DNA from: Paractinoplanes lichenicola
GTDB taxonomy: Bacteria; Actinomycetota; Actinomycetes; Mycobacteriales; Micromonosporaceae
Reading direction: 5' to 3'
DNA length: 64,000 nt
Assembly: GCF_016785085.1 (NCBI RefSeq)
Contig: NZ_JAENHO010000014.1
Span: forward strand, 274,069 to 338,068
Shown: in pieces, positions 50,854 to 59,670 of the stretch
Numbering within the stretch: the first letter of the stretch is position 1
Layout of the letters: each line of letters begins with the position of its first letter
The notes under the pieces: model-generated
Database searches by the model: none
Told to the model about the DNA's origin: nothing
What the model saw: only the letters and a program-made list of their open reading frames with translations
Translations under genes and position numbers: made by a program

Positions 50854-53800
50854 GTGGCGCCTTGGTGGCAGTCTTCGGACGGATCGAGCGGTCTGACCTC
50901 CCTGGAGGAGGCGGACCTCGAAGCGGTCGAGAACGGCCGCTCCGAGTCGCTGGAACTCGACCTGCTGCTCGGCCTGGCCCGGGCCCACGGGGTGGACAAA
51001 ACCGTTCATCACCTCAGCCGGATCAGCAAGCTGACCAGCAACGACGGCGACTCCGCGAGCAGAGAGATGATCGAGATCCCCGAGTGGATCGGCCGTCTTC
51101 CCCGCCTCACCTACGTCGATGCGCGGGGATACGTTCCGACATCGCTTCCGCTCGGCCTACCCCTTCGCTGGGGCCTCGATGCCGATGCGGTGTTGCACTT
51201 TGCCCGAGAGCTCGACTTGTCGTCACTCGACGCCGTCTCCGTCAGCGGAGGAACGACCGATGCGGCGCTCAACCACCTGCTGAGGCTGGCCGAGCTCGAC
51301 GGGCTCACCCTGACCTCGCTCACTGTCTCGGAAATCCTCTACGGATCTTGGTCCGAGAATCAGGCCTCTCGCTGGGGCTGTCTTTCGTGGCTTCGAGCCA
51401 ACATCGACCGCCTGCTCGCCGCACTCCCAGGCTTGAGCAGCCTGGTGCTGTTCGGCTGCCCTCTCCGGCGGGTCCCCGGGCCCATCACCGCGATGACCGG
51501 CCTGACCAGCCTGACACTGAGCGGTTTGTGGCCCGATACGTGGCCCGACGATATCTTCGGTCTGCCGTCGCTGACCGTGCTGAGTCTCGCGTTCAACGAC
51601 CTGACGGCTTTGCCGGCCAGCCTGGGCCGCGCCCAGGGTCTGACGTCGCTCGACCTCGACTCCAACGAACTGGATCGCATCCCGGACGTGGTCTGGAGTC
51701 TTACTTCACTGGCGGAGCTGACCGTCCGCCGTTGTCCGCTCAAAGAGATCTCGTCCGGGATCCTCCGGCTCGAAAACCTGTCTCGCCTCGTCTTCGAGTA
51801 CGAATTCATGCCGACAGGCGCCGGTTCTGTTCCGGACACCCTCGTCGTTCCACCGCCTGAGGTAGCACAACGGGGACTGAAGGCGATCAAGAACTACTGG
51901 CTGCAGGAGCGACAGGCCGGGGTCGACTATCTGGCCGAGGCCAAGCTGCTCGTCATCGGCGAGGCCGGCGCGGGCAAGACCACGCTGACCAAGAAGATCC
52001 TCGACCCCTCGTACCGCCTCGACGCCGATGAGAACTCGACCGAGGGCATCGACGTGCAGACGTGGAGCTTCCCGAGCGCGATCCGGGTGCGCGACAGCGG
52101 ACGGCTGCTGCAGCGGGACTTCCGGGTCAACGTCTGGGACTTCGGCGGGCAGGAGATCTACCACGCCACGCATCAGTTCTTCCTGACCAAGCGGTCCGTC
52201 TACGTCCTCGTCTGCGACGAGCGCAAGGAGGACACCGACTTCCACTACTGGCTCGACGTGGTCAACCTGCTCAGCGGGGGCAGCCCACTGATCATCGTGC
52301 AGAACCGGAAGCAGGGCCGCGCTCAGGCGCTGAACCTGGCAAGCCTTCGTCAGGCGTACGGGAATCTTTGCGGGACCGTCAGTCTCAACCTGGCCGACAA
52401 CGAGGGGCTGGCCGAGGCGGTCGACCGGATCCGCAAGGAAGTGGAGTCGCTGCCGCACATCGGCACGAGCCTGCCCAAGACCTGGCGGGACGTGCGGGTG
52501 GCGCTCGAGGCCGACGAACGCGACTACATCAGCGACGAGGAGTTCTTCCGGATCTGCCGCGCGAACGGGTTCACCCGGGACGACGACATTCGGCAACTCG
52601 GCGGCTTCCTGCACGACCTTGGCATCTGCCTCTACTTCCAGGACGACGCGCTGCTGCGCAAGACGGTCATCCTCAAACCGGAGTGGGGCACGAGCGCCGT
52701 CTATCGGGTGCTCGACGACGATCGGGTCATCGACAACCTCGGCGTCTTCGGTCCCGGCGACCTGCTGCGCATTTGGCACGAGCACAAGTTCGCCGGGATG
52801 CACGCCGAACTCGTTCAACTAATGGTCAAGTTCGCCCTGTGCTTCCAGGTCGAGCGCAAGTACGTCGCCCCGCAACTGCTCTCGCCTCAGCAGCCGGAAC
52901 ACGACTGGGACGACACCGGCAACCTGGTGCTGCGCTACGAATACGACGTCATGCCCAAGGGAATCGTGCGCCGGCTCATCGTCGCGCTGCACGACCTGAT
53001 CGAGGGCTCGCTGGTGTGGCGGACCGGCGTGGTGCTGAAGCATGAGTCGGGCCGTGCCGAGATCATCGAGGAGTATCACCGCCGCCGCCTGCGCATACGG
53101 CTCATGGGTGCCGATCCCCGCGTGCTGCTTGCGATGATCAACCGGGAGCTCGGCCTGATCCACGGGTCCTATCCGGAGATCCGCTTCGACAAGTTGCGGC
53201 CCTGCCACTGCGACGTCTGCCGGGCCTCCCCCGAGCCCGCGATGTTCAAGATCAGCGTGCTCGAGGACTTCGCCCGTACCGGGCATCTGATCCAATGCCG
53301 GGTCAGCCGCGAGCTGCTCGACCCGGTTCCAATGCTCGCCGAGTTGTCGGCCGAGCCCGTACGACGTCACGCCTCACTCGCCGTCGCCCCGGTCACGCCC
53401 GAGGTCTTTGTCTCTTACAAGTGGGGCGGCGAGGCCGAGGCGATCGTCGACGACGTGCAGGCGCGGCTGTCGGCGCTCGGCGTCACCGTCATTCGCGACA
53501 AGACCGAGATGTCCTACCGCGATTCGATCCGCGATTTCATGCGGCGGATCGGGGCCGGTAAGGCGATCGTCGTCGTGCTCGACAAGGGGTATCTCGAATC
53601 CGAGAACTGCATGTTCGAGTTGACGACGATCGCGGCCCAGCCCGAGTTCGCCGACCGGGTCTTCCCGATCGTGCTGTCCGACGCCGGCATTTTCCAACCG
53701 GTGTCGCGGCTCAAATACATCGCCTACTGGGAACGCCGCAAGGCCGAACTGGAGGAGGCCATGCGCGCCGTCGGTCAGGAGAATCTGCACGGGTTCCGGG

Positions 53801-53952
53801 AATCGCTCGACCTGTATGAGGAGATCCGGAACACGATCGCCGGAATCCTCAACGTGCTCGGTGACATGAACACCCTGACGCCCGAGATGCACCGCGACGA
53901 GGATTTCGAGCGGCTGCACCAAGCGCTGCGGGAAAGGTTAGACCTCGAGTAG
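50854..53952 (+). CDS. LRR-Roc-COR-TIR protein (bacterial ROCO with TIR effector)
   Basis: 1032 residues. N-terminal leucine-rich repeats (~60-335; LPSLTVLSLAFNDLTALPASLG style). Roc GTPase from ~360: P-loop GEAGAGKTT at ~370, switch II WDFGGQEIYHATHQFF; the G4 position reads VQNRKQGR instead of NKxD. COR-like dimerisation region ~545-845, with a small Cys cluster CHCDVC. C-terminal TIR domain from ~850: EVFVSYKWGGEAEAI, catalytic-type Glu at ~922 in SENCMFELTT. TIR domains of this kind cleave NAD+ when activated; Roco proteins act as GTP-controlled switches. A sensor-switch-effector immunity protein is the inference. GTG start; weak ribosome-binding site. Confidence 0.85.
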   Translation: MAPWWQSSDGSSGLTSLEEADLEAVENGRSESLELDLLLGLARAHGVDKTVHHLSRISKLTSNDGDSASREMIEIPEWIGRLPRLTYVDARGYVPTSLPLGLPLRWGLDADAVLHFARELDLSSLDAVSVSGGTTDAALNHLLRLAELDGLTLTSLTVSEILYGSWSENQASRWGCLSWLRANIDRLLAALPGLSSLVLFGCPLRRVPGPITAMTGLTSLTLSGLWPDTWPDDIFGLPSLTVLSLAFNDLTALPASLGRAQGLTSLDLDSNELDRIPDVVWSLTSLAELTVRRCPLKEISSGILRLENLSRLVFEYEFMPTGAGSVPDTLVVPPPEVAQRGLKAIKNYWLQERQAGVDYLAEAKLLVIGEAGAGKTTLTKKILDPSYRLDADENSTEGIDVQTWSFPSAIRVRDSGRLLQRDFRVNVWDFGGQEIYHATHQFFLTKRSVYVLVCDERKEDTDFHYWLDVVNLLSGGSPLIIVQNRKQGRAQALNLASLRQAYGNLCGTVSLNLADNEGLAEAVDRIRKEVESLPHIGTSLPKTWRDVRVALEADERDYISDEEFFRICRANGFTRDDDIRQLGGFLHDLGICLYFQDDALLRKTVILKPEWGTSAVYRVLDDDRVIDNLGVFGPGDLLRIWHEHKFAGMHAELVQLMVKFALCFQVERKYVAPQLLSPQQPEHDWDDTGNLVLRYEYDVMPKGIVRRLIVALHDLIEGSLVWRTGVVLKHESGRAEIIEEYHRRRLRIRLMGADPRVLLAMINRELGLIHGSYPEIRFDKLRPCHCDVCRASPEPAMFKISVLEDFARTGHLIQCRVSRELLDPVPMLAELSAEPVRRHASLAVAPVTPEVFVSYKWGGEAEAIVDDVQARLSALGVTVIRDKTEMSYRDSIRDFMRRIGAGKAIVVVLDKGYLESENCMFELTTIAAQPEFADRVFPIVLSDAGIFQPVSRLKYIAYWERRKAELEEAMRAVGQENLHGFRESLDLYEEIRNTIAGILNVLGDMNTLTPEMHRDEDFERLHQALRERLDLE

Positions 53953-54513
53953 CTGGTGGCCGAGTTTGCGCAGGTGGCGGAGGGTTTCGGCGATCGAGTA
54001 GCAGTCGGCCAGGGCGTTGTGTTCGCGGTCCACTGTGGTGGCCAGTCCGGCGGCGAACGACAGCCGGCCCGCCGATTCGTTCCGGGTCGCCGGGAGCAGC
54101 CGGTTCACGTACGGGCGGATGTTGATGAACGGGGGCAGGCCGTGCTTGGGGGCGTGACCCTCCGGGATCTGCAGCACGAGGTTCTCGCCGACGACGACCA
54201 TGTCATTGCCGTACGAGAGAACGTAGTTGTTGTCGCAGAAATCGAGGAACTCGTCGAGGGCCGTGAGGAACGGGACGCCGTTGGTGTCGACGTCGGCCTG
54301 GCTGATTCCGGTGAGCTGCTCGAAATACGGTGACAGGTTCGGGTTGCGGGCCGGGCGCACGAGGCGGTCGAATTCGCCCTCGACCGCCAGCGTCGACGAG
54401 TCGAGCCGCAGGGCGCCGATCTGCACGATCTCGCGGAACTCGCCGGGTCCCGACCAGCCGCGATCCTGCGCCCCGGCCCACGTGGTGAACTCCAGATCAA
54501 AGACGATGATCAC
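53938..54513 (-). CDS. DEDDh-type 3'-5' exonuclease
   Basis: 191 residues, one DnaQ/ERI-like domain. Exo I FDLEFTTW (Asp and Glu ligands), Exo II in LSYGNDMVVVGENL, Exo III HNALADCYSIAETL with the His and Asp of the DEDDh group. It should remove nucleotides from the 3' end of DNA or RNA. GTG start at 54513. Its 3' end overlaps that of the LRR-Roc-COR-TIR gene by 15 bases on the opposite strand, a compact convergent pair; a functional link is only suggested. Confidence 0.85.
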   Translation of the reverse strand: MIIVFDLEFTTWAGAQDRGWSGPGEFREIVQIGALRLDSSTLAVEGEFDRLVRPARNPNLSPYFEQLTGISQADVDTNGVPFLTALDEFLDFCDNNYVLSYGNDMVVVGENLVLQIPEGHAPKHGLPPFINIRPYVNRLLPATRNESAGRLSFAAGLATTVDREHNALADCYSIAETLRHLRKLGHQLLEV

Positions 54514-54534
54514 GGCTCCGACGCTACTGGATCT

Positions 54535-55317
54535 TCAGCCCAGGCACCTCTGCACCGCGGCCCTGTATGCCGGGTCACTCGTCGCCTCGCCGACCGCCTG
54601 ATATTTCGCGCCCCCGAAGCCCCAGCCGCCGCGCGCGCCCGTCGAGGACGCCACGCGGTAGAGGGTGCGGCCGTCCGTGCAGCCCAGCGCCGGCACCACC
54701 TGCACCCGGCCGGTGGCGCCGTCGCAGGTGCCGTTGAAGCCCTTGGCGATCACCTGCCCGTTCCGGAACACCTGGGCGCATTTCTCGGGCGCGGCGGCTG
54801 TCTCGGCCGCCACCGGCTCCGCGGCCTTGATCGGCAGGAACACTCCCTGGTCGGCGCAGGCGGATTCGAGCCCGAGCACCTGCGTGGTCAGCGGCTGCAC
54901 GTAGAGCAGCGCGGCCTTGTCGTCCTCCGTCTGCGAGATCCGCCAGGCGATGTCCATCACCTTGGTGCCGTGGTCGCGAATGTCGTCGTGCCGCGAATCG
55001 GCGAACACTTCCCGGGCGCGGTGATATTCGGCCTCGGTCATCGTCTTGGCCTCGGCCGGGTCGGTGCGGAAGGTCGTGGATCCGCCGCGCATCGCCTCGC
55101 AGGCGTCGACGCCCGAGTCCGCGAGGAGCATTCCCCGGTCGTACGCCGTCCAGACGCCCCCGCCCAGCACGAGCAGGGCCAACCCGAGCACGGCGTACGG
55201 CCAGCGTGGCGCCGCTTTGGCAGGCGGCGCTTTGGTAGGTGGCGCAGCCTGGCCACGCGGCGGCGCTTTGGCAGGTGGCGCAGCTTGGCCACGCGGCGGC
55301 GCAGTTCCATCGTTCAT
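54535..55317 (-). CDS. Membrane-anchored hypothetical protein with Pro/Ala-rich N-terminus
   Basis: 260 residues. N-terminal ~45 residues are repeats of PPRGQAAPPAKA type, then one transmembrane segment (AVLGLALLVLGGGVWTAY, ~48-66), then an extracytoplasmic ~190-residue domain with five or six cysteines that may form disulphides (DACEAMRGG, ESACADQG, EKCAQVF, GTCDGA, LGCTDG, QRCLG). Family unknown. ATG 55317 has GGGGAG 7 bases upstream; a start at 55386 is less likely. It lies 21 bases after the exonuclease gene start, same direction. Confidence 0.65.
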   Translation of the reverse strand: MNDGTAPPRGQAAPPAKAPPRGQAAPPTKAPPAKAAPRWPYAVLGLALLVLGGGVWTAYDRGMLLADSGVDACEAMRGGSTTFRTDPAEAKTMTEAEYHRAREVFADSRHDDIRDHGTKVMDIAWRISQTEDDKAALLYVQPLTTQVLGLESACADQGVFLPIKAAEPVAAETAAAPEKCAQVFRNGQVIAKGFNGTCDGATGRVQVVPALGCTDGRTLYRVASSTGARGGWGFGGAKYQAVGEATSDPAYRAAVQRCLG

Positions 55318-55435
55318 CGTTGCTCCCCAACGCGAAAGCGCCGGAATTCGGCCGCACCGACACCCAACGACACTCTTCGACGCCACGCAGTGGGCCGTTC
55401 AGCCGATACCCCATCCCCAACTCTGAGGTGACGGT

Positions 55436-56167
55436 TCAGCCGTCCCTGTCTTGCAGTCCGGTCAGGTCGTCGGAGAACCCGGCCTCGACGCGCGCCCACT
55501 GCGGAATGGGGCGCCCGTTGAGCCGCATGGTGGCCCCTTCGAGCCGCGGCCGGCCCTCGGGCGAGTCCTCCCACCACTCCTGCCGCCCGAAGACGGTCAG
55601 GTCCATGAGGGCGAGGCTGGTGTCCACGACTTCCACCCCGCGGCGGGTCGTCCAATAGGTCTCGAAGACGCGATCACCCTCGCGGACGTAACAGATCAGG
55701 TGCATGAGGCCGATCTGCCGCCCCTCGAGCAGCACGTCGAGCGAGTCCAGCGCCGAATACCACGGCATCCGCTGGCCCATGAAATCGCGATAACGGCGAC
55801 TTTCCCCGTACGGGCCCTGACAGAACACCGCGTAGGTGATGTCGCGGGAGTGCAGGTAGGACAGGTCGCCGACCTCGGTGTTGATCCACGTGCAGCCCTG
55901 GCACTGCTCGCTCGCGGGTTGGCCGTGGTGCCACATGGAGTAGTAGGCGATGAGCTGCCGCCGCCCCTCGAACGTGTCGAGCAGCGTGGTGCTGCCCTCG
56001 GGTCCGATCAGCGGGGTCGCCGGGTCCACTTCGACCATGGGCAGGCGGCGGCGGGCCGCGGCGATCGCGTCACCCTCCCGGGTGTGCGCCTTCTCCCGGG
56101 CCCGCACCTCGTCGAGCTCGGCCTGGAAGGCGGCGCGATCGGTCACTCGGGGCAACTGCACGTTCAT
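55436..56167 (-). CDS. DUF899 family thioredoxin-fold protein
   Basis: 243 residues. DUF899 features: RRLPMVEVDPATPLIGPEGSTTLLDTFEGRRQLIAYYSMW, the cysteine pair CQGCTW (CxxC), then a WYSALDSLDVLLEGR stretch and a C-terminal EDSPEGRPR region. A thioredoxin-like soluble protein of unknown substrate. ATG 56167 overlaps the MFS stop by 4 bases, so the two are co-translated; the long frame to 57394 is antisense noise over the MFS gene. Confidence 0.85.
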   Translation of the reverse strand: MNVQLPRVTDRAAFQAELDEVRAREKAHTREGDAIAAARRRLPMVEVDPATPLIGPEGSTTLLDTFEGRRQLIAYYSMWHHGQPASEQCQGCTWINTEVGDLSYLHSRDITYAVFCQGPYGESRRYRDFMGQRMPWYSALDSLDVLLEGRQIGLMHLICYVREGDRVFETYWTTRRGVEVVDTSLALMDLTVFGRQEWWEDSPEGRPRLEGATMRLNGRPIPQWARVEAGFSDDLTGLQDRDG

Positions 56168-57339
56168 AGCGAAACCTCCGTGGTTTGTCGGACCGGCGGC
56201 CGCAGCCTGCTGCAGGCGGCGGCGACCGGGATCGAGATGACGGCGATGACCAGGCCGGTCGTCACCGCGGCAGCGACATCGACGGCGCCGACGGCCACCC
56301 CACCCGCGAACGAGCCGAGCGCGATGCCGACGTTCGCCGCCGACGCGGGCAGCGACTGGGCGAACGACCCGCCCGGACCGGCCAGGCTGACCACGCGATA
56401 TTGCATGGACGGGGCCATGCCCATCGCGAACAGGCCGGACGCCAGCACCGCGGCCCCGGCCACGAGCGCGATCGCGCCGAAGAGCTGGAGCGCCAGGAGC
56501 GAGACGGCGAGACCCGCTGTCCCCACGACGAGGGCGCGGCCGGCGTTGGCGTCGGCGAAACGGCCGCCGCCGAACGAGCCGACCGCGGTGGCCACCCCGT
56601 ACGCCAGCAGGAACACGCTGACGACGCCGCCCGAGACACCTGTGACGGTGGCCAGGAACGGAACGATGTAGGTCAGCGCGGCGTAGACCGACGCGAACGC
56701 CAGCACGGTCAGCGCCAGCACGGCCAGCACCGGCGGCGCGAACGCATGCCTGAGCTGCGACCCGACGCCACTGCCGGCGCTCGGCACGGACGGGACCAGC
56801 GCGATCGTGGCGACGAGGGCGATGACCGCGAGCACGACGGCGGCCACGAACGAGCCCCGCCAGCCCAGCGTCTGCCCGGCCAGGGTGCCCAGCGGCACGC
56901 CCAGCGCGCCGGACACCGTCGTACCGGAAATGACCACCGCCATCGCCCGACCCGCGCGCGCCGCCGGGACGACCGCCCCACCCACCGCGAACGCCGCGGC
57001 GATGTAGACACCCTGCAGGGTGCCGGTGACCGTGCGGGCCACCAGCATCAGCGCGTTGCTGCTGGTCATGACCGCGACCAGGGTGGTCACGGCGAACAGG
57101 GCCAGCGCGGCCGCCAGCACCACGCGCCGATCGAGCCGGATGGTCAGCGCGGTGAGCACCGGCCCGCCGAGGGCCAGACCGAGCGCGTACGCCGTCACCA
57201 GCGCCCCCGCCGCCTGGATCGACACGCGCAGGTCGGCGGCCATCAGATCGAGCACCCCGACCACGAGCAACTCGGTGCTGCCCATCACGAACATGCCGGC
57301 GAACAGCGTGGCCAGAGTCAGATCGGACCGGTTCCGCAT
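56164..57339 (-). CDS. MFS transporter, DHA1 drug-efflux type
   Basis: 391 residues with 12 membrane segments. MGSTELLVVGVLDLMAADLRVS and a motif A-like LTIRLDRRVVLA identify the DHA1 (12-TM drug:proton antiporter) group; motif C-like GALGVPLGTLAGQTLGWRGSF is present. Substrate unknown. It leads a two-gene operon with the DUF899 gene. A large two-tier inverted repeat lies 16-67 bases upstream of the start and is a good operator candidate. Confidence 0.85.
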   Translation of the reverse strand: MRNRSDLTLATLFAGMFVMGSTELLVVGVLDLMAADLRVSIQAAGALVTAYALGLALGGPVLTALTIRLDRRVVLAAALALFAVTTLVAVMTSSNALMLVARTVTGTLQGVYIAAAFAVGGAVVPAARAGRAMAVVISGTTVSGALGVPLGTLAGQTLGWRGSFVAAVVLAVIALVATIALVPSVPSAGSGVGSQLRHAFAPPVLAVLALTVLAFASVYAALTYIVPFLATVTGVSGGVVSVFLLAYGVATAVGSFGGGRFADANAGRALVVGTAGLAVSLLALQLFGAIALVAGAAVLASGLFAMGMAPSMQYRVVSLAGPGGSFAQSLPASAANVGIALGSFAGGVAVGAVDVAAAVTTGLVIAVISIPVAAACSRLRPPVRQTTEVSL

Positions 57340-57354
57340 CGAGCACCCTCCCCC

Positions 57355-57406
57355 TGACGCAACTGATTGGTTGCCATAAAGCTATAGCAACCAAGAAGTT
57401 GCGTCA
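57355..57406. promoter_or_regulatory. Two-tier inverted repeat, candidate operator of the MFS/DUF899 operon
   Basis: Outer arms 57355-57364 and 57397-57406 (10 bp, perfect) and inner arms 57367-57374 and 57387-57394 (8 bp, perfect; TTGGTTGC), with a 12-base AT-rich centre CATAAAGCTATA. It ends 16 bases before the MFS start codon and covers the stop codon of the SnoaL-like gene. The centre could contain a -10 element in either direction. Confidence 0.65.
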
Positions 57407-57847
57407 AAGGGCCGGTCTTTGCGAGCGCTCCGCGGTGTTCTGCGCGGCCGCCACCCACCACCGGCCGTCGCGTTCGACCAGCACATAGAGGGCCACCTCG
57501 GAAAACCCGCCCTCCGCCAGCGCCCGCCGCCGAATCTGCGCCACCACGACACCGGGCGCCGGCGCCAGCACCGCGACAACCTCGAACCGCGACGCCGGGC
57601 CCTCGGCACGGCCCATCCCGCCGCTCATCATTCGCCGATGGATCGCGTTCAACTGATCGAATCCGGTCAGGGTGGCCCCGAACGGACTCCCCCATACGAT
57701 GTCGGCCGCGAACCAGGCGTCGTAGGCATCCGCATCCAGGGCGTCCCCACCGCGTTGCAACTGCGCCGCCAGCCCGGCCGCCACTTCTTCGGCCGCCGCC
57801 TGAGCCGCCCCATCCCCCAGCGCCACCCGCCGTACGTTCTCAGTCAT
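57404..57847 (-). CDS. SnoaL-like / DUF4440 (SgcJ/EcaC) family protein
   Basis: 147 residues, NTF2-like fold. GDALDADAYDAWFAADIVWGSPFGATLTGFDQLNAIHRRM is the typical first half; the C-terminal strands (VALYVLVERDGRWWVAAAQNT) complete the fold. Such proteins can be isomerases, lyases or binding proteins; no catalytic pair is evident. Divergent from the 57901 gene across a perfect palindrome. Confidence 0.8.
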   Translation of the reverse strand: MTENVRRVALGDGAAQAAAEEVAAGLAAQLQRGGDALDADAYDAWFAADIVWGSPFGATLTGFDQLNAIHRRMMSGGMGRAEGPASRFEVVAVLAPAPGVVVAQIRRRALAEGGFSEVALYVLVERDGRWWVAAAQNTAERSQRPAL

Positions 57848-57864
57848 GGCTCGAAGCTAGGAGT

Positions 57865-57878
57865 TCAACATATGTTGA
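57865..57878. promoter_or_regulatory. 14-bp perfect palindrome, candidate operator
   Basis: TCAACATATGTTGA lies between the divergent SnoaL-like and beta-propeller-like genes, 18 bases from one start and 23 from the other. An AT-rich perfect palindrome in this composition is likely a regulator binding site. Confidence 0.6.
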
Positions 57879-57900
57879 GGTCAACCGGCAGAATGCTCCC

Positions 57901-58887
57901 GTGCGAAGGATCTCCGCGGAACTCGTCCACCACCTGACCGACTTTCGAATGGGCCACGATCTGGCCCCGGTCGGCATGAGCGCGGTGCCTCGCTACTGGC
58001 TCAACGGCACGACGGTCACGGCGCTCGACGACCAACTGCGGCCGGTACGCCGGCGAGACATCGCCGTACCGGCCGGCGGCAAGCTGCTGGCCGGCACGCC
58101 GGACCTGACGACGGTAGTGCTGGCCACGCACCACCACCTGACCGTCCACACCGGCGACCGCGCCCTCGAGCTGAACATCGAAGCCGCCGACTCAGCCACC
58201 CTCATCGGCGACGACCGGCTGCTGGTGACCGCGCCCGTGATCGAGCTCCGGAACCACTACGGTCAGCCGTACGAGTCACAGGGCGAGCACGTCGTGCAGC
58301 TCATCGACGTCCGCAGCGGGGCCGTGGCCGACCGGGCGGTGCTGGACGTGGTCTCGGCCGGCGTGTTCGCGGTGCCCCACCCGTACGACGGGTCGATCGT
58401 GCTCGACGCCGGGATGGGTCAGGACGGCAGCGCCGCATTCGTGGCCCGGGTCGCCGGCGACCGCTTGTCCATCGAGCCGCTGCGGGAGGACGTGGTCGTC
58501 TCCGGCTTCGACCCGTCCGGCCGCCACCTGCTCCTGATGCCACACCCTGGCTTCGACGACGTGGCAACCGTGCTCGAATGGCCCAGCCTGCACACGACAG
58601 CCGAGCTCTCCGGCGCCACCCTCGCTTTCGACGACGGCGGCATAGACATGTACGGCTGCTACCTGAGCGACAACCGCATCGTCCTACAGGCGGGCGAGGT
58701 CGAACAAAACGGCGCACTCCTGTGCTCGGCCGGCCTGACCCCGCTGGCCTGGCTCGAATTCCCGCCGAACGACCCCACCGACTCCGAACTGGTCTCCATC
58801 CACGGCGTCGGCCCCAACCTGTTCGCCGCCGAAGTCTGGTCCGACGGCGCAGAAACAGTCGCAGTCTGGCGACTACCCCAGCGCTAG
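57901..58887 (+). CDS. Hypothetical protein, beta-propeller-like
   Basis: 328 residues, unknown family. The sequence is rich in short strands with repeated blocks such as LAGTPDLTTVVLATHHHLTV, VVVSGFDPSGRHLLLMPHPG and ALLCSAGLTPLAWLEF that look like WD40 or beta-propeller blades. No signal peptide. GTG 57901 has no clear ribosome-binding site, so initiation may be leaderless from the palindrome region. Ends 4 bases into the convergent transglycosylase gene. Confidence 0.6.
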   Translation: MRRISAELVHHLTDFRMGHDLAPVGMSAVPRYWLNGTTVTALDDQLRPVRRRDIAVPAGGKLLAGTPDLTTVVLATHHHLTVHTGDRALELNIEAADSATLIGDDRLLVTAPVIELRNHYGQPYESQGEHVVQLIDVRSGAVADRAVLDVVSAGVFAVPHPYDGSIVLDAGMGQDGSAAFVARVAGDRLSIEPLREDVVVSGFDPSGRHLLLMPHPGFDDVATVLEWPSLHTTAELSGATLAFDDGGIDMYGCYLSDNRIVLQAGEVEQNGALLCSAGLTPLAWLEFPPNDPTDSELVSIHGVGPNLFAAEVWSDGAETVAVWRLPQR

Positions 58888-59570
58888 TAGTGGCCGTTGT
58901 TTTGGAAGTAGCCCCAGGCGCCGCACGGGGTGTCGTAGCGGCCCTTTACGTAGCCCAGGCCCCATTTGATCTGGGTGGCCGGGTTGGTTTTCCAGTCGGC
59001 GCCGGCCGAGGCCATCTTCTTGCCCGGCAATGCCTGCGGGATTCCGTACGCGCCGGAGCTCTTGTTCTCGGCTTTGTAGTTCCAGCCGCTCTCGTGTTTC
59101 CACAGCTTGTCGAGGCAGGGGAACTCGGCGATCGGGAAGCCCTTGGCGAGCATCAGCGCGCAGCCGATCTCGCGGCTTCCGCTGTATTCGTTGCACGAGG
59201 AGGGAATCGGCCCGCTGTACGGAACCGGGCCCTTCGCTTCTTCCTTCTCGCGGTCGGCGGCGGCCTTCTTGTCGGCGGCCACCTTCTGCTCGAGTTTGTG
59301 GGCGCGGCCGGCGGCGGCTTTGGCGGCGGTCGCGGCCTTGGCGGCGGCGGCACCTTCGGCCTCGCGCTGCCAAGCACGGGCGGCGGCGTTCTCGCTTTGG
59401 TGCTGCTTGAGCAGCCGCATGTCGAGGTCGGCCTGACTGGCGTCCACAAAGGAGGCCTTCGTCGGCTCGGACTGCCAGTCCCGGCCCAGATAGATCCCGC
59501 CGACGAGGCCCGCCACCAGTAGTCCGACGGACACGGCGCGTACCGACATCCGGCTCCAGAGCCGACCCAC
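58884..59570 (-). CDS. Secreted lytic transglycosylase-like protein
   Basis: 228 residues. A signal-anchor/signal peptide (VRAVSVGLLVAGLVGGIYLG), a long Ala/Lys coiled coil (~50-115), then an SLT-like domain: LDKLWKHESGWNYKAENKSSGAYGIPQALPG (catalytic-type Glu in KHESGW) and the closing NPATQIKWGLGYVKGRYDTPCGAW, as in actinobacterial cell-wall transglycosylases. Acts on peptidoglycan outside the membrane. Confidence 0.85.
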   Translation of the reverse strand: MGRLWSRMSVRAVSVGLLVAGLVGGIYLGRDWQSEPTKASFVDASQADLDMRLLKQHQSENAAARAWQREAEGAAAAKAATAAKAAAGRAHKLEQKVAADKKAAADREKEEAKGPVPYSGPIPSSCNEYSGSREIGCALMLAKGFPIAEFPCLDKLWKHESGWNYKAENKSSGAYGIPQALPGKKMASAGADWKTNPATQIKWGLGYVKGRYDTPCGAWGYFQNNGHY

Positions 59571-59670
59571 GAGTGCCCCTTTCGTCGAGCGCGAGCAATA
59601 CCCTGGCGCACGACGAGCGGGAAGGCAACAGCGGCCGGGAAATGACCGCTATGACGGCGATGATTGTCCC

